Below are positions 15,404 to 24,539 of a stretch of DNA of 64,000 bases, piece after piece (position 1 is the first letter of the stretch; each line of letters begins with the position of its first letter). The notes beneath the pieces were generated by a model that saw only the letters and a list, made by a program, of their open reading frames with translations, searched no databases and was not told the DNA's origin. The position numbers and the translations under genes were made by a program. The DNA is from Nocardioides sp. W7 (GTDB lineage Bacteria > Actinomycetota > Actinomycetes > Propionibacteriales > Nocardioidaceae): positions 3,286,001-3,350,000 of the forward strand of contig NZ_CP095078.1 in the NCBI RefSeq assembly GCF_022919075.1, written 5' to 3'.

Positions 15404-15998
15404 CGCTGCGGCACGAGCTCACCTGATCTCGTTCCGCGCACCGTGGGGGCGTGCCTGATCCAACCTCGTCCGGAAGCCCCCGCCTGGGCGGCAGTCGAGG
15501 GACGTTGGGTGACACGCGCTCCGTGTTGCTGAGATCCCAAGTCGCAAGAGATCGTCCATGCCCGCGTCATATCGCCCGTGTCGAGACAGCAGGCGACGGC
15601 ACTGGAAAGTGGGGAAACTCGGCAGTCGCCTCAGCTGTCGGCAACGCTTCAAAACAGACCATCGTCGGGAGGCCGTAGTCCAACACAGACAGCACAGCGT
15701 CGTCCGCCTCCTGAGATTCACTGTGCCTCATGGTCACCACGTGTCGGTGGCCAAGATGGTCACAACTCAGTAGGCCCATGGGAGCATGACCTAGACGTGT
15801 GCCCGCCGGACGTTGTAGGCACTGCTGTGTCGGGCGACGGCGATGGTCGCATTCACTGGGGCGGGGGAGTCCGAGGACTTCACGATCCTCCACTTACCCT
15901 CCACAATTGGTCGTGAGAATTCGTCATCTGACGAGTATGATGAGCACCGTCCGAGACCCCAGATTCCCTATCGTTCAAGGGAATCCGCTGTTTCCGGT
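15404..15998. other. Non-coding stretch before the tRNA remnant
   Basis: Open frames here lack ribosome-binding sites and family similarity, and base composition is less GC-rich than in the flanking genes. I see no gene. The stretch marks the start of the plastic region. Confidence 0.5.
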
Positions 15999-16067
15999 CG
16001 TGATCGTGACTGTTCGGTAGCGCCTCGATTCCTCCAGAGGTCGCAGGTTCAAATCCTGTCATCCCGA
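15999..16067 (+). pseudogene. Degenerate tRNA-Pro (integration-site remnant)
   Basis: The 3' half is a near-perfect tRNA: AGGTCGCAGGTTCAAATCC T-arm followed by the acceptor strand CATCCCG and discriminator A. It matches actinobacterial tRNA-Pro. GGTAGCGC of the D-arm is kept 25 bases earlier, and the 5' end CGTGATC still pairs with 5 of 7 acceptor positions. The anticodon arm is shortened to about 14 bases, so it cannot be a normal tRNA. This is what remains when elements repeatedly integrate into a tRNA 3' end. An antisense ORF reading TGFEPATSG across it is an artefact of the tRNA sequence. Confidence 0.55.
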
Positions 16068-16075
16068 CCGACAAA

Positions 16076-16111
16076 CCGCCCCTGACCTGCGGAAACGCAG
16101 GTCAGGGGCGG
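16076..16111. terminator. Long perfect hairpin beside the tRNA remnant
   Basis: CCGCCCCTGACCTGC-GGAAAC-GCAGGTCAGGGGCGG forms a perfect 15-bp stem with a 6-base loop, followed by TTCTGCATTT. Such hairpins typically sit between a tRNA attachment site and the integrase gene of actinobacterial integrative elements. Confidence 0.8.
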
Positions 16112-16156
16112 TTCTGCATTTGAAGTGGGATAGCCGTATTAGCCACAATTTCACCA

Positions 16157-16471
16157 TCAATTCGGTGACCTTGCGGGTCTGGGCGGGCCTAGGGCGACGA
16201 CTGGGCCAAGGCTCATCACGACGTCGAACTGCAAGACGTGCACGACGGCTTCGCTGAGCGAGAAGTGCGGTCCACCGTTCAGCCCTGGGAGCCGCTGCCC
16301 TGCGACGGTGAAGTCGACGGTCAGCACCGTGGCCTCCGGTCCGGCCTTGTGTGTCGGTGAGCGCCACACCCTGTCCACATGGCTGTGCGGCATCAGCGTC
16401 ACGTAGAAGTCGGCTGCCTCCTTTGCGGTGCTGTTGAACCACAAGCAGGGAAACACCGTGGCGACGGCCAT
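16157..16471 (-). pseudogene. Truncated VOC/PhnB-like protein
   Basis: Residues 1-76 (MAVATVFPCLWFNSTAKEAADFYV... to VLTVDFTVAGQRLPGLNGGPHFSLSEAV) match the N-terminal half of the 3-demethylubiquinone-9-methyltransferase/PhnB group of the VOC superfamily, usually about 150 residues. After SEAV the sequence no longer resembles the family and stops at residue 104. The second beta-alpha-beta module with its metal-binding residues is gone. It is a 3'-truncated remnant next to the tRNA scar. Confidence 0.7.
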
Positions 16472-17117
16472 CTCGTCCGCCTCGATCCGTAGAGCGCGGC
16501 CGGCTGGTGCGGGTTCTCGCCGGGCTGTCCGGGCGGGCCGGTTGCGCAGCGCCGCGATAGGGCCGCTGGCTCAGTTGTTGGCGGGGGCGGTGGAGATGGC
16601 CTCGACGAGCTGGGCGATCTGGCCGTCGGGGAGGTTGCGCGCGACGTCGGCCAGTGCCGAGACAACGGAGTGTTGTCGGCTGTCGACCGTCTCGGAGGTG
16701 GGTCATCCGCGCCGCGAGCGAGCCCCGAGTCAGGAGGCTCGACCGCACCCCACGGGCGAACTCGCACCGCATCGGCTTCGGTCTCACCATCACGCCGAGA
16801 CCCGCTATTCGCCCGCTCTCTCATGAGCTTCCTCCCTGGCAAGGGCTGAAGTGGTACCCCGTGGCAGGAAACGCAACGTCCCTTTCCTCAGAACGGTGGA
16901 CCTCGCGCCGGTGGGCGAACCGATGCCGGTCCCGCCCACGAGTCTCACGAATATCGCAATCCAGCCGAGGCGAGCGCGGTGAGGCGTTCGCCAGATGGGC
17001 CGAGATGGTGGTCCAGGGGCAAGGAGAGCGGTTCTGCCCTCGATTCCTCCGGCTGGATCGTGCGCTTGGCGCCGCCCTGGGCGGGTACCGCGCAGCACGC
17101 CTACCGAGGAGCACACC
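16472..17117. other. Degraded region with gene scraps
   Basis: No intact gene is visible. A 43-residue minus-strand frame ending at 16571 (...QHSVVSALADVARNLPDGQIAQLVEAISTAPANN) looks like the tail of a lost gene. It is blocked by an in-frame stop at 16703 and has no start. The rest shows no coding signature until the AGGAG before 17118. Confidence 0.4.
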
Positions 17118-17780
17118 ATGACCGACAACGACGGCAGCAGCGCCCGGAGTGCCCCGCCCAGGACCCCGGGCACCATTTCCCGACCGGCCGACGAGCAGGT
17201 GGTCTACCGCAGCGCAGAGCATCAGGACGTCGTCGGTGCCTCACGGCCCCGGAGCCTTGACGTACCTGCGACCCTGGCCGGCGCTCTTGCCGCCCTCGGC
17301 ACCTTCGCCCTGCTGTCGAGCCTGGTCGGTGCCGTGGGCAGCATCGGCTTCCAGCGCGGCGTCGATGGCCAGGACCTCTCCATCGCCGGCCTGGTCGCCG
17401 GCCTGGTTGTGCTGTTCCTCTCCTGCCTCGTCGGCGGGTGGGTCGCCGGCAGGATTGCCCGGCGCCGGGGAGCCCTGCACGGCTTGCTCGCCGCCGTGTG
17501 GCTGGTCGTGCTCGCCGCCCTGCTGACGGCCTTGGCGGCGGTCGGCGACAAGGCCGACGTTCGGGACCAGGTCGGATTGCCAGATTGGTTCAGATCCGAC
17601 GCCACCAGCGCTGCCGCAATCATCACCGGCGTGATCGCCCTCGCGCTCATGCTGCTCGGCGGGTGGCTGGGGGGCCGACTCGGCCAGCGAAGCCACGACT
17701 CAGACACGGTCGAGGTAGTCCAGACCCGGCGAGAGGTCCGCCGTCACGACGGAGGAATCACTGCGGAGGAGGCACGATGA
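17118..17780 (+). CDS. Four-helix membrane protein (YrzE/TIGR04086-like)
   Basis: The 220-residue protein has a hydrophilic N-terminus (about 1-48) and four hydrophobic helices (about 50-75, 88-112, 120-142, 165-190). The Gly-rich VGGWVAGRIARRRGALHG and LGGWLGGRLGQR motifs are typical of small paralogous-helix proteins seen with YsnF-type stress genes. GAGGAG precedes the ATG. Its stop overlaps the DUF2382 gene start (ATGA), so the two proteins are made together. The molecular function is unknown; an envelope stress role is inferred from its partners. Confidence 0.75.
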   Translation: MTDNDGSSARSAPPRTPGTISRPADEQVVYRSAEHQDVVGASRPRSLDVPATLAGALAALGTFALLSSLVGAVGSIGFQRGVDGQDLSIAGLVAGLVVLFLSCLVGGWVAGRIARRRGALHGLLAAVWLVVLAALLTALAAVGDKADVRDQVGLPDWFRSDATSAAAIITGVIALALMLLGGWLGGRLGQRSHDSDTVEVVQTRREVRRHDGGITAEEAR

Positions 17781-18214
17781 CCGACCAGGCTGGCCAGCCC
17801 GAGCAGAGCGACGCGAGCGAGGCCGACGTCGTCCGCCACGAGGAGCGACTCGAGACCGGGACAGAGCTGCAGGAGGGCGGCCGGGTCCGGGTGCGCAAGC
17901 ACGTCGAGACGCTCCCGGTCGAGCAGGTCGTCACCCGCGGTGTGGAGCATGCAGGCGCCTCCGAACGGGTGCCGGCCGCGGTGGAGGACTCGGGCGAGGT
18001 CGAGACCCTGGCGGACGGCTCGGTGTCGATCCCTGTCTTCGAGGAGGTCCTGGTGGTGACCAAGAAGCTGGTCGTCCGGGAGCGGGTCATCGTCCGCAAG
18101 CACACCGTCATCGATGAGCACACGCTGCGCACCGAGCTGCGTCGCGAGCACGTCACCGTCGAGGGTGATGACGGTGTCGAAGTGACGGATCGAGACGACT
18201 CCGCCACCACTTGA
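17777..18214 (+). CDS. DUF2382 (YsnF/AvaK-type) stress protein
   Basis: The 145-residue protein consists of the DUF2382 domain. It starts with RHEERLETGTELQEGGRVRVRKHVETLPVEQVV and ends with IPVFEEVLVVTKKLVVRERVIVRKH...LRREHVTVEG, forming two similar beta-rich halves. The family is associated with general stress response in Bacillus (YsnF) and cyanobacteria; the biochemical role is unknown. It overlaps the membrane-protein gene upstream and precedes a PRC-barrel/DUF2382 fusion. Confidence 0.88.
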   Translation: MTDQAGQPEQSDASEADVVRHEERLETGTELQEGGRVRVRKHVETLPVEQVVTRGVEHAGASERVPAAVEDSGEVETLADGSVSIPVFEEVLVVTKKLVVRERVIVRKHTVIDEHTLRTELRREHVTVEGDDGVEVTDRDDSATT

Positions 18215-18408
18215 CCCTGCACGACTCGTCGGCCGCCCGTTCCACGGCCTCTGTCTGATGCTCGAACGGCGGCACTGGCGACGGGGCAGGACCAGCGTCA
18301 CCTGTTCGGGTCATTCTTCTGAGCCCGGGCGTGTCGTGCATACGACGCAGGGCCACGGCTACCGATTCGGGGTCACGTGAACGACTCGCACTAGGAGAGG
18401 ACACACAG

Positions 18409-19194
18409 ATGATCACCGAGACTCAGAGCCGCGACATCGTCGGCTCAACCGCCTACGATGTCGACGGCAACAAGATCGGCAAGGTGGGGCAACTCTTCCT
18501 CGACGACCAGACGGGCCGGCCCGAGTTCATCACCGTCAACACCGGCTTCTTCGGGACGAGCGAATCGTTCGTCCCCGTGTCGGACGCCGAGCTGGTCGGA
18601 TCCGACCTGAAGGTCCCCTTCAGCAAGGACAAGGTCAAGGACGCCCCGACCGTCGACCTGGACAGCGGGCACCTCGATCAGGGCGACGAGGAGCGGCTCT
18701 ACGCCTACTACGGGCTGGGCACCCAGACGACCGGCACCCAGACGACCGGCACCTACGACGACGTCGCCTCTCCCGGGGTGGCCTCGGGCGGGCACGACAC
18801 CTCTGGTCCGGAAACCGATGCAGCCCTGACCCGTTCCGAAGAGCATCTCGAAGTTGGCACCTCGGAACGTGAGGCCGGCCGAGCTCGACTGCGCAAGTAC
18901 GTCACCACCGAAACCGAGACGCGCACCGTGCCCGTCACCAAGGAGCACGCCGTCGTCGAGCGAGAGCCGATCACCGACGCGAACCGCGGCGACGCCCTCG
19001 ACGGCCCTGAGATTTCCGAGGAGGAGCACGAGGTCGTGCTACACGAGGAGAAGGTCGTGGCCCAGAAGGTGACCGAGCCGGTGGAGCGAGTCCGCCTCGG
19101 CACCGAGACGACGGTCGACGAGGAGACCGTGAGCGAGGACGTGCGGAAGGAGCAGATCGAGGTCGAGGGTGATGTCCAAGACCGTCGCCCCTGA
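18409..19194 (+). CDS. PRC-barrel domain protein fused to DUF2382
   Basis: The 261-residue protein has an N-terminal PRC-barrel (about 8-80, IVGSTAYDVDGNKIGKVGQLFLDD...FITVNTGFFG), a short linker with a tandem GTQTT repeat, and a C-terminal DUF2382 domain (about 142-255, RSEEHLEVGTSEREAGRARLRKYV). GGAGAGG lies at the right distance from the ATG. It completes a stress-protein trio with the two preceding genes, though the 194-base gap suggests its own promoter. No operator of the downstream regulon is seen here. Confidence 0.88.
   Translation: MITETQSRDIVGSTAYDVDGNKIGKVGQLFLDDQTGRPEFITVNTGFFGTSESFVPVSDAELVGSDLKVPFSKDKVKDAPTVDLDSGHLDQGDEERLYAYYGLGTQTTGTQTTGTYDDVASPGVASGGHDTSGPETDAALTRSEEHLEVGTSEREAGRARLRKYVTTETETRTVPVTKEHAVVEREPITDANRGDALDGPEISEEEHEVVLHEEKVVAQKVTEPVERVRLGTETTVDEETVSEDVRKEQIEVEGDVQDRRP
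18718..18753 (+). repeat. 15-bp in-frame tandem repeat
   Basis: GGCACCCAGACGACC occurs twice in tandem followed by a partial third copy, encoding GTQTT-GTQTT-GT in the linker between the PRC-barrel and DUF2382. The length could vary between strains. Confidence 0.8.
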
Positions 19195-19459
19195 CTCACC
19201 GGCGATGGATCAGGCCGCTCGTCCTTGCGAGGTTGGGCGGCCGTCCCATAGCCGCGGTCACCTGCGCAGTGGCGCTTCGAGGAGCTCTGCCCCAGCCGGT
19301 GCACCACGGAGTCACTCGCCCGGTCCGGAACTTGCACCAGCGCCGTCGATCCCGCCAAGCGCGGCCTCGGGATAGATTCGGGGAACAGGACCGGTACCGA
19401 GAATCCCGGTGTCACCACGGTGCGGTCCGGGCGGCCGCGGACCTGGAGTCGCCAAGTGA

Positions 19460-20212
19460 CTAGTGCACTGTGGGACCTGAGTCGGCCGTTGGCCTGCGGC
19501 CGTGTCGCACCGTTTGGCTTGGCGTGCCGGTGCCGCCAAGGTCGCTGGCGGACTGGACGACGTGTCGAACGGTGTCGCCGGAGACGACACCGTTCGACAG
19601 CGCCCAGGCGACGGCGTGCGACCGTCGGGACACACCGATCTTCTTGTAGGCGAGCCGGATGTGGGTCTTCACCGAATTGATGCTGAGGTAGAGCCGGTCG
19701 GCGATCTGCTGGTTGCTCAGCCCTAGCGCGATGAGAGCTACGACCTCGGCCTCGCGTTGACTGAGTAGACAGGCTTCTCCAGTTCGGTTCACGGGGCCGG
19801 CTGGGACGAGGCCCGCCGGAGCCACGACCGTCTCTCCCGCATGGATCCGCTCCAATGCGTCGACGATCTCCTCCGCGCTCAGCGACTTGGCGATAAAGCC
19901 GGCTGCACCGGTGCTGAGGACACGGGAGATGAGTTCGGCTTCGAGACTCCAGCTGAAGACCACGCGCTTGACCGTGGTTCCCACCGTCACTCGGACGTCG
20001 GCGTCGAAGGCGTGGGTGTGGCTGAAGGGGTCGTAGAGAACGATGTCGAGGTCGCGGTTCATGAGGTGGTCGTGTGTCGCCTTCGACCAGTCGATCTCCA
20101 AGGTGTGTACTCGGTCCCCGTACGGTGCGAGCACTGCGGCTAGGCCGGCCACGGTGATTTCGTGGTCGGCGGCGATCGCGATGCGCAGCGGGCGCACCGG
20201 TTCCCCGGACAT
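19460..20212 (-). CDS. LuxR-family response regulator-like protein
   Basis: The 250-residue protein has an N-terminal receiver-like domain (about 8-125; LRIAIAADHEITVAGLAAVL, DIVLYDPF, SWSLEAELISRVLSTGAAGFIAKSLSAEEIVDAL) and a C-terminal LuxR helix-turn-helix (about 155-215; LSQREAEVVALIALGLSNQQIADRLYLSINSVKTHIRLAYKKIGV). The usual phospho-acceptor region reads DIVLYDPFSHTH; the acidic pocket is incomplete (ADHE), so it may be an atypical receiver. No histidine kinase lies nearby. It is divergent from the GAF-ANTAR gene, with 150 bases between them. Confidence 0.85.
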   Translation of the reverse strand: MSGEPVRPLRIAIAADHEITVAGLAAVLAPYGDRVHTLEIDWSKATHDHLMNRDLDIVLYDPFSHTHAFDADVRVTVGTTVKRVVFSWSLEAELISRVLSTGAAGFIAKSLSAEEIVDALERIHAGETVVAPAGLVPAGPVNRTGEACLLSQREAEVVALIALGLSNQQIADRLYLSINSVKTHIRLAYKKIGVSRRSHAVAWALSNGVVSGDTVRHVVQSASDLGGTGTPSQTVRHGRRPTADSGPTVH

Positions 20213-20364
20213 CTTGACAGCATAGACACCCGTCACGGAAGTGCGACCGATGTGCGCGTGATATTGGCGCGGCCTGTCGTCATCTTTGCGGCAGACCTGG
20301 GTACTGCTTGACCGCACGAGCGAAGAACGTGTGCAAGCGGACTGTGAATGGGAGATGCACTGCC

Positions 20365-21102
20365 GTGGCACCGATGGAGCCGATTCGCGAGACGGTCGAG
20401 GCGGCCAACGAACTCGATCCGTCCCTTGACGCTGTGGAGCCGCTCGACCATCTCGCCCGGTTGGCGAGTCGAGCGAAGGGGGTCGTACCCAGTCTGGTCG
20501 GCCTGAGCGTCGCCCGACTCGATCAGGGGGTGACCTTCACCCTGGTCGCGAGCGACGAGGAGGTCGCCGTCCTCGACGCCGTCCAGTACGTCGCGGGTGG
20601 ACCGTGCGTGGCCGGCGCTTACGACGAGCAGGTCCATGAGTTCGACAACGACGATGTGTTGGACGAAGAACGCTGGCACCTGTTCGCCGCTGCTACCGCC
20701 GCACACGGCGTACGGACCACGCTGACGTTGCCGGTCGTCGGCCTCGATCCGGGAGACGGTCGGGTTGTCGGAACGGTGAACCTCTACGCGGCGTCTCCCC
20801 GCGCCTTCGTCGGACTCCACGACGAGCTGGCCGGAATCTTCGGTGCCTGGGCCACGGGGGCGATGACCAACGTTGACCTTCCCTTCACGACGCGGAGCGA
20901 AGCCCAAGCGGCGCCGCGTCTGGTGCGGGAGCAGAGCATCGTCGAAGTAGCCAAGGGCATTCTCGCCGCTCAACTCGGACTGGATGTCGACACCGCTGAG
21001 GCACGGCTGCGGGAGGCAGCAGCCCGAGCGGGAGTCAGCGCCGTCGAGCTGGCCCGGGAGATCATCCGCGCCCGCGAAGGCAGAGACCCGGGCGAATCAT
21101 GA
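20365..21102 (+). CDS. GAF and ANTAR domain RNA-binding antiterminator
   Basis: The 245-residue protein has a GAF sensor domain (about 45-180) and a C-terminal ANTAR domain (about 185-238; LVREQSIVEVAKGILAAQLGLDVDTAEARLREAAARAGVSAVELAREII). ANTAR proteins bind dual hairpins in nascent RNA and prevent termination. GGGAG lies ten bases before GTG 20365; ATG 20374 is an alternative. It sits in a group of signalling genes (LuxR, SpoIIE phosphatase) with no adjacent ANTAR target hairpin that I could identify. Confidence 0.87.
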   Translation: MAPMEPIRETVEAANELDPSLDAVEPLDHLARLASRAKGVVPSLVGLSVARLDQGVTFTLVASDEEVAVLDAVQYVAGGPCVAGAYDEQVHEFDNDDVLDEERWHLFAAATAAHGVRTTLTLPVVGLDPGDGRVVGTVNLYAASPRAFVGLHDELAGIFGAWATGAMTNVDLPFTTRSEAQAAPRLVREQSIVEVAKGILAAQLGLDVDTAEARLREAAARAGVSAVELAREIIRAREGRDPGES

Positions 21103-21532
21103 CCGGCTGGCCGACTCGTTGACATGCGCGCAGCGCCGGCCTGGAGCCTGAAGACTCTGGCCGACATCGACGTCTGCTGCGATGTGTTCGACTAACGAGC
21201 CGAAGGCCCAACCCGGGAAACGTCCTGCGCGACGACCGCAGCAGTTCACGAGTCCGCGCTAGAGGAACCATCCGAGCGATAGGTGCGAGACCTGGCAGTC
21301 GTCGGGAACCGATCAGCCGTCGGGCAGCGCAGACACCGATCGCGGCGCCATCCTTCTCCCGTTTCCAGCTGACGTGCCCGAGACGGTGTCCGCCGCGCTC
21401 CGCGGCGACACGTAGTCAAACCGGCCTTTCGAGGGGCGGAGTTGAGTGTTGTCGATCCGCGACGGCCAAGCAACGTGGTTGGAGCGTGCTCGGGTACCGG
21501 TTTGGGATGATCTAGACGGCTGAGGAGTTCAG
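21103..21532. other. Intergenic stretch
   Basis: No credible open frame, RNA gene or palindrome is seen. It presumably holds the promoter of the SpoIIE phosphatase. Confidence 0.5.
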
Positions 21533-22813
21533 ATGAGTCTGAACGACGGTGAGCGAGCGTCAACTCGGTTGCTGCAGGATGCACTCCTGGCTGGCGACTA
21601 CCAGCTCCCGGACCTGTTCGAGGAGTACGGGCTGGCCCTCGGGGTGGCGCCCGTCGTGGTGTATCTGGCTGACCTGCAGCAGCGTGTCCTGAATCCATTC
21701 CTCAGCTCGAACGGTGCGGGCCTCGACCATCATGTCGAGTCGCTCGCGGTGGATTCGACGTTGGCTGGTCGGGCGTACCAGCACGTCGAGATGATCACCC
21801 AGCAACTTGTCGAGGGGGACTCACGCTGGCGGGTGTGGCTGCCGTTGATTGATGGCATGGAGCGTCTCGGACTGGTCTCGGTCACGGTGTCCAGTCCCGG
21901 TTCGCTAGAGGCCGACGGTGGGGCGTTGCGCGAGCGGCTGCAGCTGTTCTCCGCCGTCGCCGCGGGGTTGGTGACGGCCAAGTCTCTGTACGGCGACACG
22001 ATCGTGCGGCTGCGTCGCACTGGCGAGATGGGTCTGGCAGCGGAGATGCAGTGGTCGATGCTGCCGCCGCTCTCGTTCGGCAACCCCCGTGTCACGATCA
22101 GCGGCGGTCTCGAACCGGCGTACACGGTCGGTGGCGACACCTTTGATTACGCCGTGGATTCCCACGCCGTGCAGGTGGCGATCGTCGACGGCATGGGCCA
22201 CGGCCTGCCGAGCGCGCAACTCACCGCGTTGGCCCTCGCGGCGTACCGCAACGCCCGACGTAGCCGCCTGAGTCTGACCCGCACGGTGCGTCTCCTCGAC
22301 GCTGCGATCGCCGCTGCGTTCGATAGTGAGGCGTTCCTGACCGGTCTCATCGCTGAGCTCGACACCGATTCCGGTGGGTTCAGATGGATCAACGCCGGAC
22401 ACCCCAGCCCGCTGCTGCTACGCGACGGGCGGCTGGTCAAGGAGTTGCACGTGGAGCCTGCGCTTCCGATCGGGTTCGGCGACCTGCTAGGCGAAACGGG
22501 CATGCAGTTGGGTGCAGAGCCTCTCCAGCCCGGTGACATGGTGCTCTTCTACACCGACGGTGTGGTCGACGCGCGTTCGCCAGCGGGGGAGTTCTTCGGT
22601 GCGGATCGACTCGTCGAGGTGGTGACACGTCACCTGGCCACGGGCTTGCCCGCCCCGGAGACGATGCGTCGCGTCATTCGGTCACTGATGCAGCACCAGG
22701 GGGGACAGCTCGACGACGACGCAAGCCTGCTGCTCGTGCAGTACCGACCCACGGATCTGCCGGCCCATTTGCCTGGCGCAGTCACACGTCGAAAGCAGAC
22801 CAGCGGCCGTTGA
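21533..22813 (+). CDS. PP2C-type SpoIIE phosphatase with N-terminal GAF-like domain
   Basis: The 426-residue protein has an N-terminal GAF-like sensory region (about 25-150) and a SpoIIE/PP2C domain (about 165-395). Metal-binding motifs are visible as GGDTFDYAVDSHAVQVAIVDGMGHGLPSA, INAGHPSPLLLRDG and FYTDGVVDARSPAGEFFG with LDDDASLLLV. Such enzymes dephosphorylate anti-sigma-factor antagonists in partner-switching pathways. No cognate anti-sigma or STAS gene is adjacent. The ATG start follows GAGTTCAG, a weak ribosome site. Confidence 0.88.
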   Translation: MSLNDGERASTRLLQDALLAGDYQLPDLFEEYGLALGVAPVVVYLADLQQRVLNPFLSSNGAGLDHHVESLAVDSTLAGRAYQHVEMITQQLVEGDSRWRVWLPLIDGMERLGLVSVTVSSPGSLEADGGALRERLQLFSAVAAGLVTAKSLYGDTIVRLRRTGEMGLAAEMQWSMLPPLSFGNPRVTISGGLEPAYTVGGDTFDYAVDSHAVQVAIVDGMGHGLPSAQLTALALAAYRNARRSRLSLTRTVRLLDAAIAAAFDSEAFLTGLIAELDTDSGGFRWINAGHPSPLLLRDGRLVKELHVEPALPIGFGDLLGETGMQLGAEPLQPGDMVLFYTDGVVDARSPAGEFFGADRLVEVVTRHLATGLPAPETMRRVIRSLMQHQGGQLDDDASLLLVQYRPTDLPAHLPGAVTRRKQTSGR

Positions 22814-23131
22814 GCAGACGGGGCAAAGCTGCGGGAGGAGAGCCCCCATGACCGAAGCGAGGAGACGAGCAGCACGACTTCTCACTACGCCCGGTCCGGG
22901 ACGGACCCGACCGAGTGCCCTCGAGGGGTGCGCGGTAGATGGTGATTCCGCACGTCCGGCAGGCCATGGTGGGCCGCAGTTGGGCGGGGATTGCACATGG
23001 CCAGGGATGGCGGCTTTTCCCTGATAGTGCGTCGGTTTCCGGGGGAGAGGCGTGGGGTCCGTGCGGGTGGATACCGATCACCACCGAGTCGCGGCGCGAC
23101 GGGCGCTACGGCGCAAGAGTCAGGAGAAGTC
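22814..23131. other. Intergenic stretch
   Basis: Overlapping frames here show no ribosome-binding site or recognisable sequence. I see no gene between the phosphatase and the 97-residue protein at 23132. Confidence 0.5.
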
Positions 23132-23425
23132 ATGCCTCCGAAGAAGAAGGTCTCGGACCGTGGTGACGGTGTTCGGATGACCGATGACAGCCTGCGGGTG
23201 CGTCAGCTCACGCACTACCAGTTCAGCTGGACGGCGGGGGAGGGTGGCGAGAGCGGCATCTGGACCCTGCAACTCGTGCTCGATCAGGGAGCGTGGGAGG
23301 AGGTTCTGACCGTCAGTGCCGACGACGCAGACAATCTCCAGGACATCCTGAAGAACACCGGCAGTGTGTTCTACGACATCGACCGCCGGGTGTTGATGTT
23401 CGGCGTTACGAAGACGGGCGAGTGA
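23132..23425 (+). CDS. Conserved-looking hypothetical protein, 97 residues
   Basis: AGTCAGGAGAAGTC before the ATG is a good ribosome-binding site, and codon usage matches true genes. The protein begins MPPKKKVSDRGDG and has an alternating strand pattern (LRVRQLTHYQFSWTAGEGGESGIWTLQLVLDQGAWEEVLTVSADDADNLQDIL). This suggests a small beta-sandwich with no membrane segment or cysteines. I do not recognise the family. It follows the SpoIIE phosphatase gene and may be part of the same stress group. Confidence 0.6.
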   Translation: MPPKKKVSDRGDGVRMTDDSLRVRQLTHYQFSWTAGEGGESGIWTLQLVLDQGAWEEVLTVSADDADNLQDILKNTGSVFYDIDRRVLMFGVTKTGE

Positions 23426-23739
23426 AGCGCCTGTAAGTGTTCGTGGTGGCTGGCCTGGGGCTGGCTGGCAGGGTTGACGGCGGTCCTCCGGACCGGGGGT
23501 GACTCGCGAAGCGCCTGACCTCTTCGGAGTGTCTTGCCTGGGATCTGTCCGTCAGGTCCGGGGGCCGGTGTCGACGGCCCTGGCCCACCACGATGGCTTG
23601 ATGAGAAGCATGTCCAACCAGTGCAGCTGAAACAAACGCTGGCTGTGATCCGCTACAGGCCTGCCTCGTAGTGACTTCATTCCTGGGCCGACGTCGGCAA
23701 CGACGCTTTCCCCCCGGTTGAGGTGAAGGAGACATCGCA
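23426..23739. other. Intergenic stretch before the IS110 fragment
   Basis: No gene is seen. The last 20 bases carry AAGGAG ahead of the GTG of the broken transposase, so the stretch may include the left non-coding end of that element; I cannot place its terminus. Confidence 0.4.
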
Positions 23740-24192
23740 GTGCCAAGAGTGACAAACATGAGCGCGCCGATCATGCCCCTGAACGGTGGGCAGCGCTACC
23801 GGTTCGTGGTCGGAGTCGACACCCACGCCGCGGCCCACAGCTACGCCGTCCTCGATGCGGCCGGCGCCTTGGTCGATGAGCCACGTTCCCAACGACTGCC
23901 GACGGCCTCGGCCGTGCACGCGACTGGATCGCTCGGCGTACCGACGGCGAGCTCGACGGTGTCTTGGTCGCTGCGGAAAGCACCGGCTCCTACGGGGCCG
24001 TGCTCGCCGAGACCCTCGCCGAGTTCGGTTACCGAGTGGTCGAGGCACCGACGCCACGCCGTGAGCGAGGTCGCGGGAAGACCGACGCCATGGACGCGGT
24101 CACCGCCGCACGCGCGACCCTGACCATGCCGGTTGCTCGTCTGCGTGATCGCCGTGGCGGTCAAGATCAGGTCGCGCTCCAGGTCCTCACCA
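23740..24192 (+). pseudogene. IS110-family transposase, frameshifted N-terminal fragment
   Basis: The first frame reads FVVGVDTHAAAHSYAVLDAAGALV, the DEDD RuvC-like start of IS110 transposases. Near 23900 the similarity moves to another frame: DGLGRARDWIARRTDGELDGVLVAAESTGSYGAVLAETLAEFGYRVVEAPTPRR, then GKTDAMDAVTAARATL. It ends around LRDRRGGQDQVALQVL, with the C-terminal Transposase_20 domain absent. So the copy has a frameshift and loss of more than half of its length. It abuts a SulP fragment on the opposite strand. Confidence 0.8.
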
Positions 24193-24474
24193 GAGGCCGT
24201 GACCACCCCCGGGCCGGCGCCCGTCACCGGCCGGACCGGAGATGCTGGCGAACGGCCCGTGGACGGGGCTGACGCCCGCGAGGACACCGGCAGCCATGCC
24301 GTCCGGGACGCTGCTGATGGCGTCAGGTATCGCAGCGACCAGATCCCGTTTGAGACTCTCGCGCCGCGGAGCCCGATCGGCCAACCACCGCCGCAAGGGG
24401 GACCGTGCCTCGTCGCCTGTTCTCGTCGGTCTCGTCACGGCGACGAGCACGTCTCGCGACACGCGAGCCTCCAA
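24187..24474 (-). pseudogene. N-terminal fragment of a SulP anion transporter
   Basis: Residues SLKRDLVAAIPDAISSVPDGMAAGVLAGVSPVHGPFASISGPA match the first helices of SulP transporters, closely resembling the intact copy at 48505 (GAISSVPDGMASAVLVGVNPVYGLYASFAGPV). After GPA the frame becomes unrelated and stops. About 90 of more than 500 residues remain, so it is non-functional. It meets the IS110 fragment tail to tail. Confidence 0.7.
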
Positions 24475-24539
24475 GTGGGGTCGTTCATGGCGCGTGGGCC
24501 ACAGCTGATATGTAGGGCCTTCCTGTCAAGAGGCAGGGG

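Noticed and set aside
15880..16074. Minus-strand ORF with TGFEPATSG
   Set aside because: This peptide is a known artefact of reading across a tRNA 3' end; it overlaps the tRNA-Pro remnant.
18718..18753. Possible CRISPR-like repeat
   Set aside because: It is a short in-frame tandem repeat in a protein linker. No array of spaced repeats or cas gene is present in the window.
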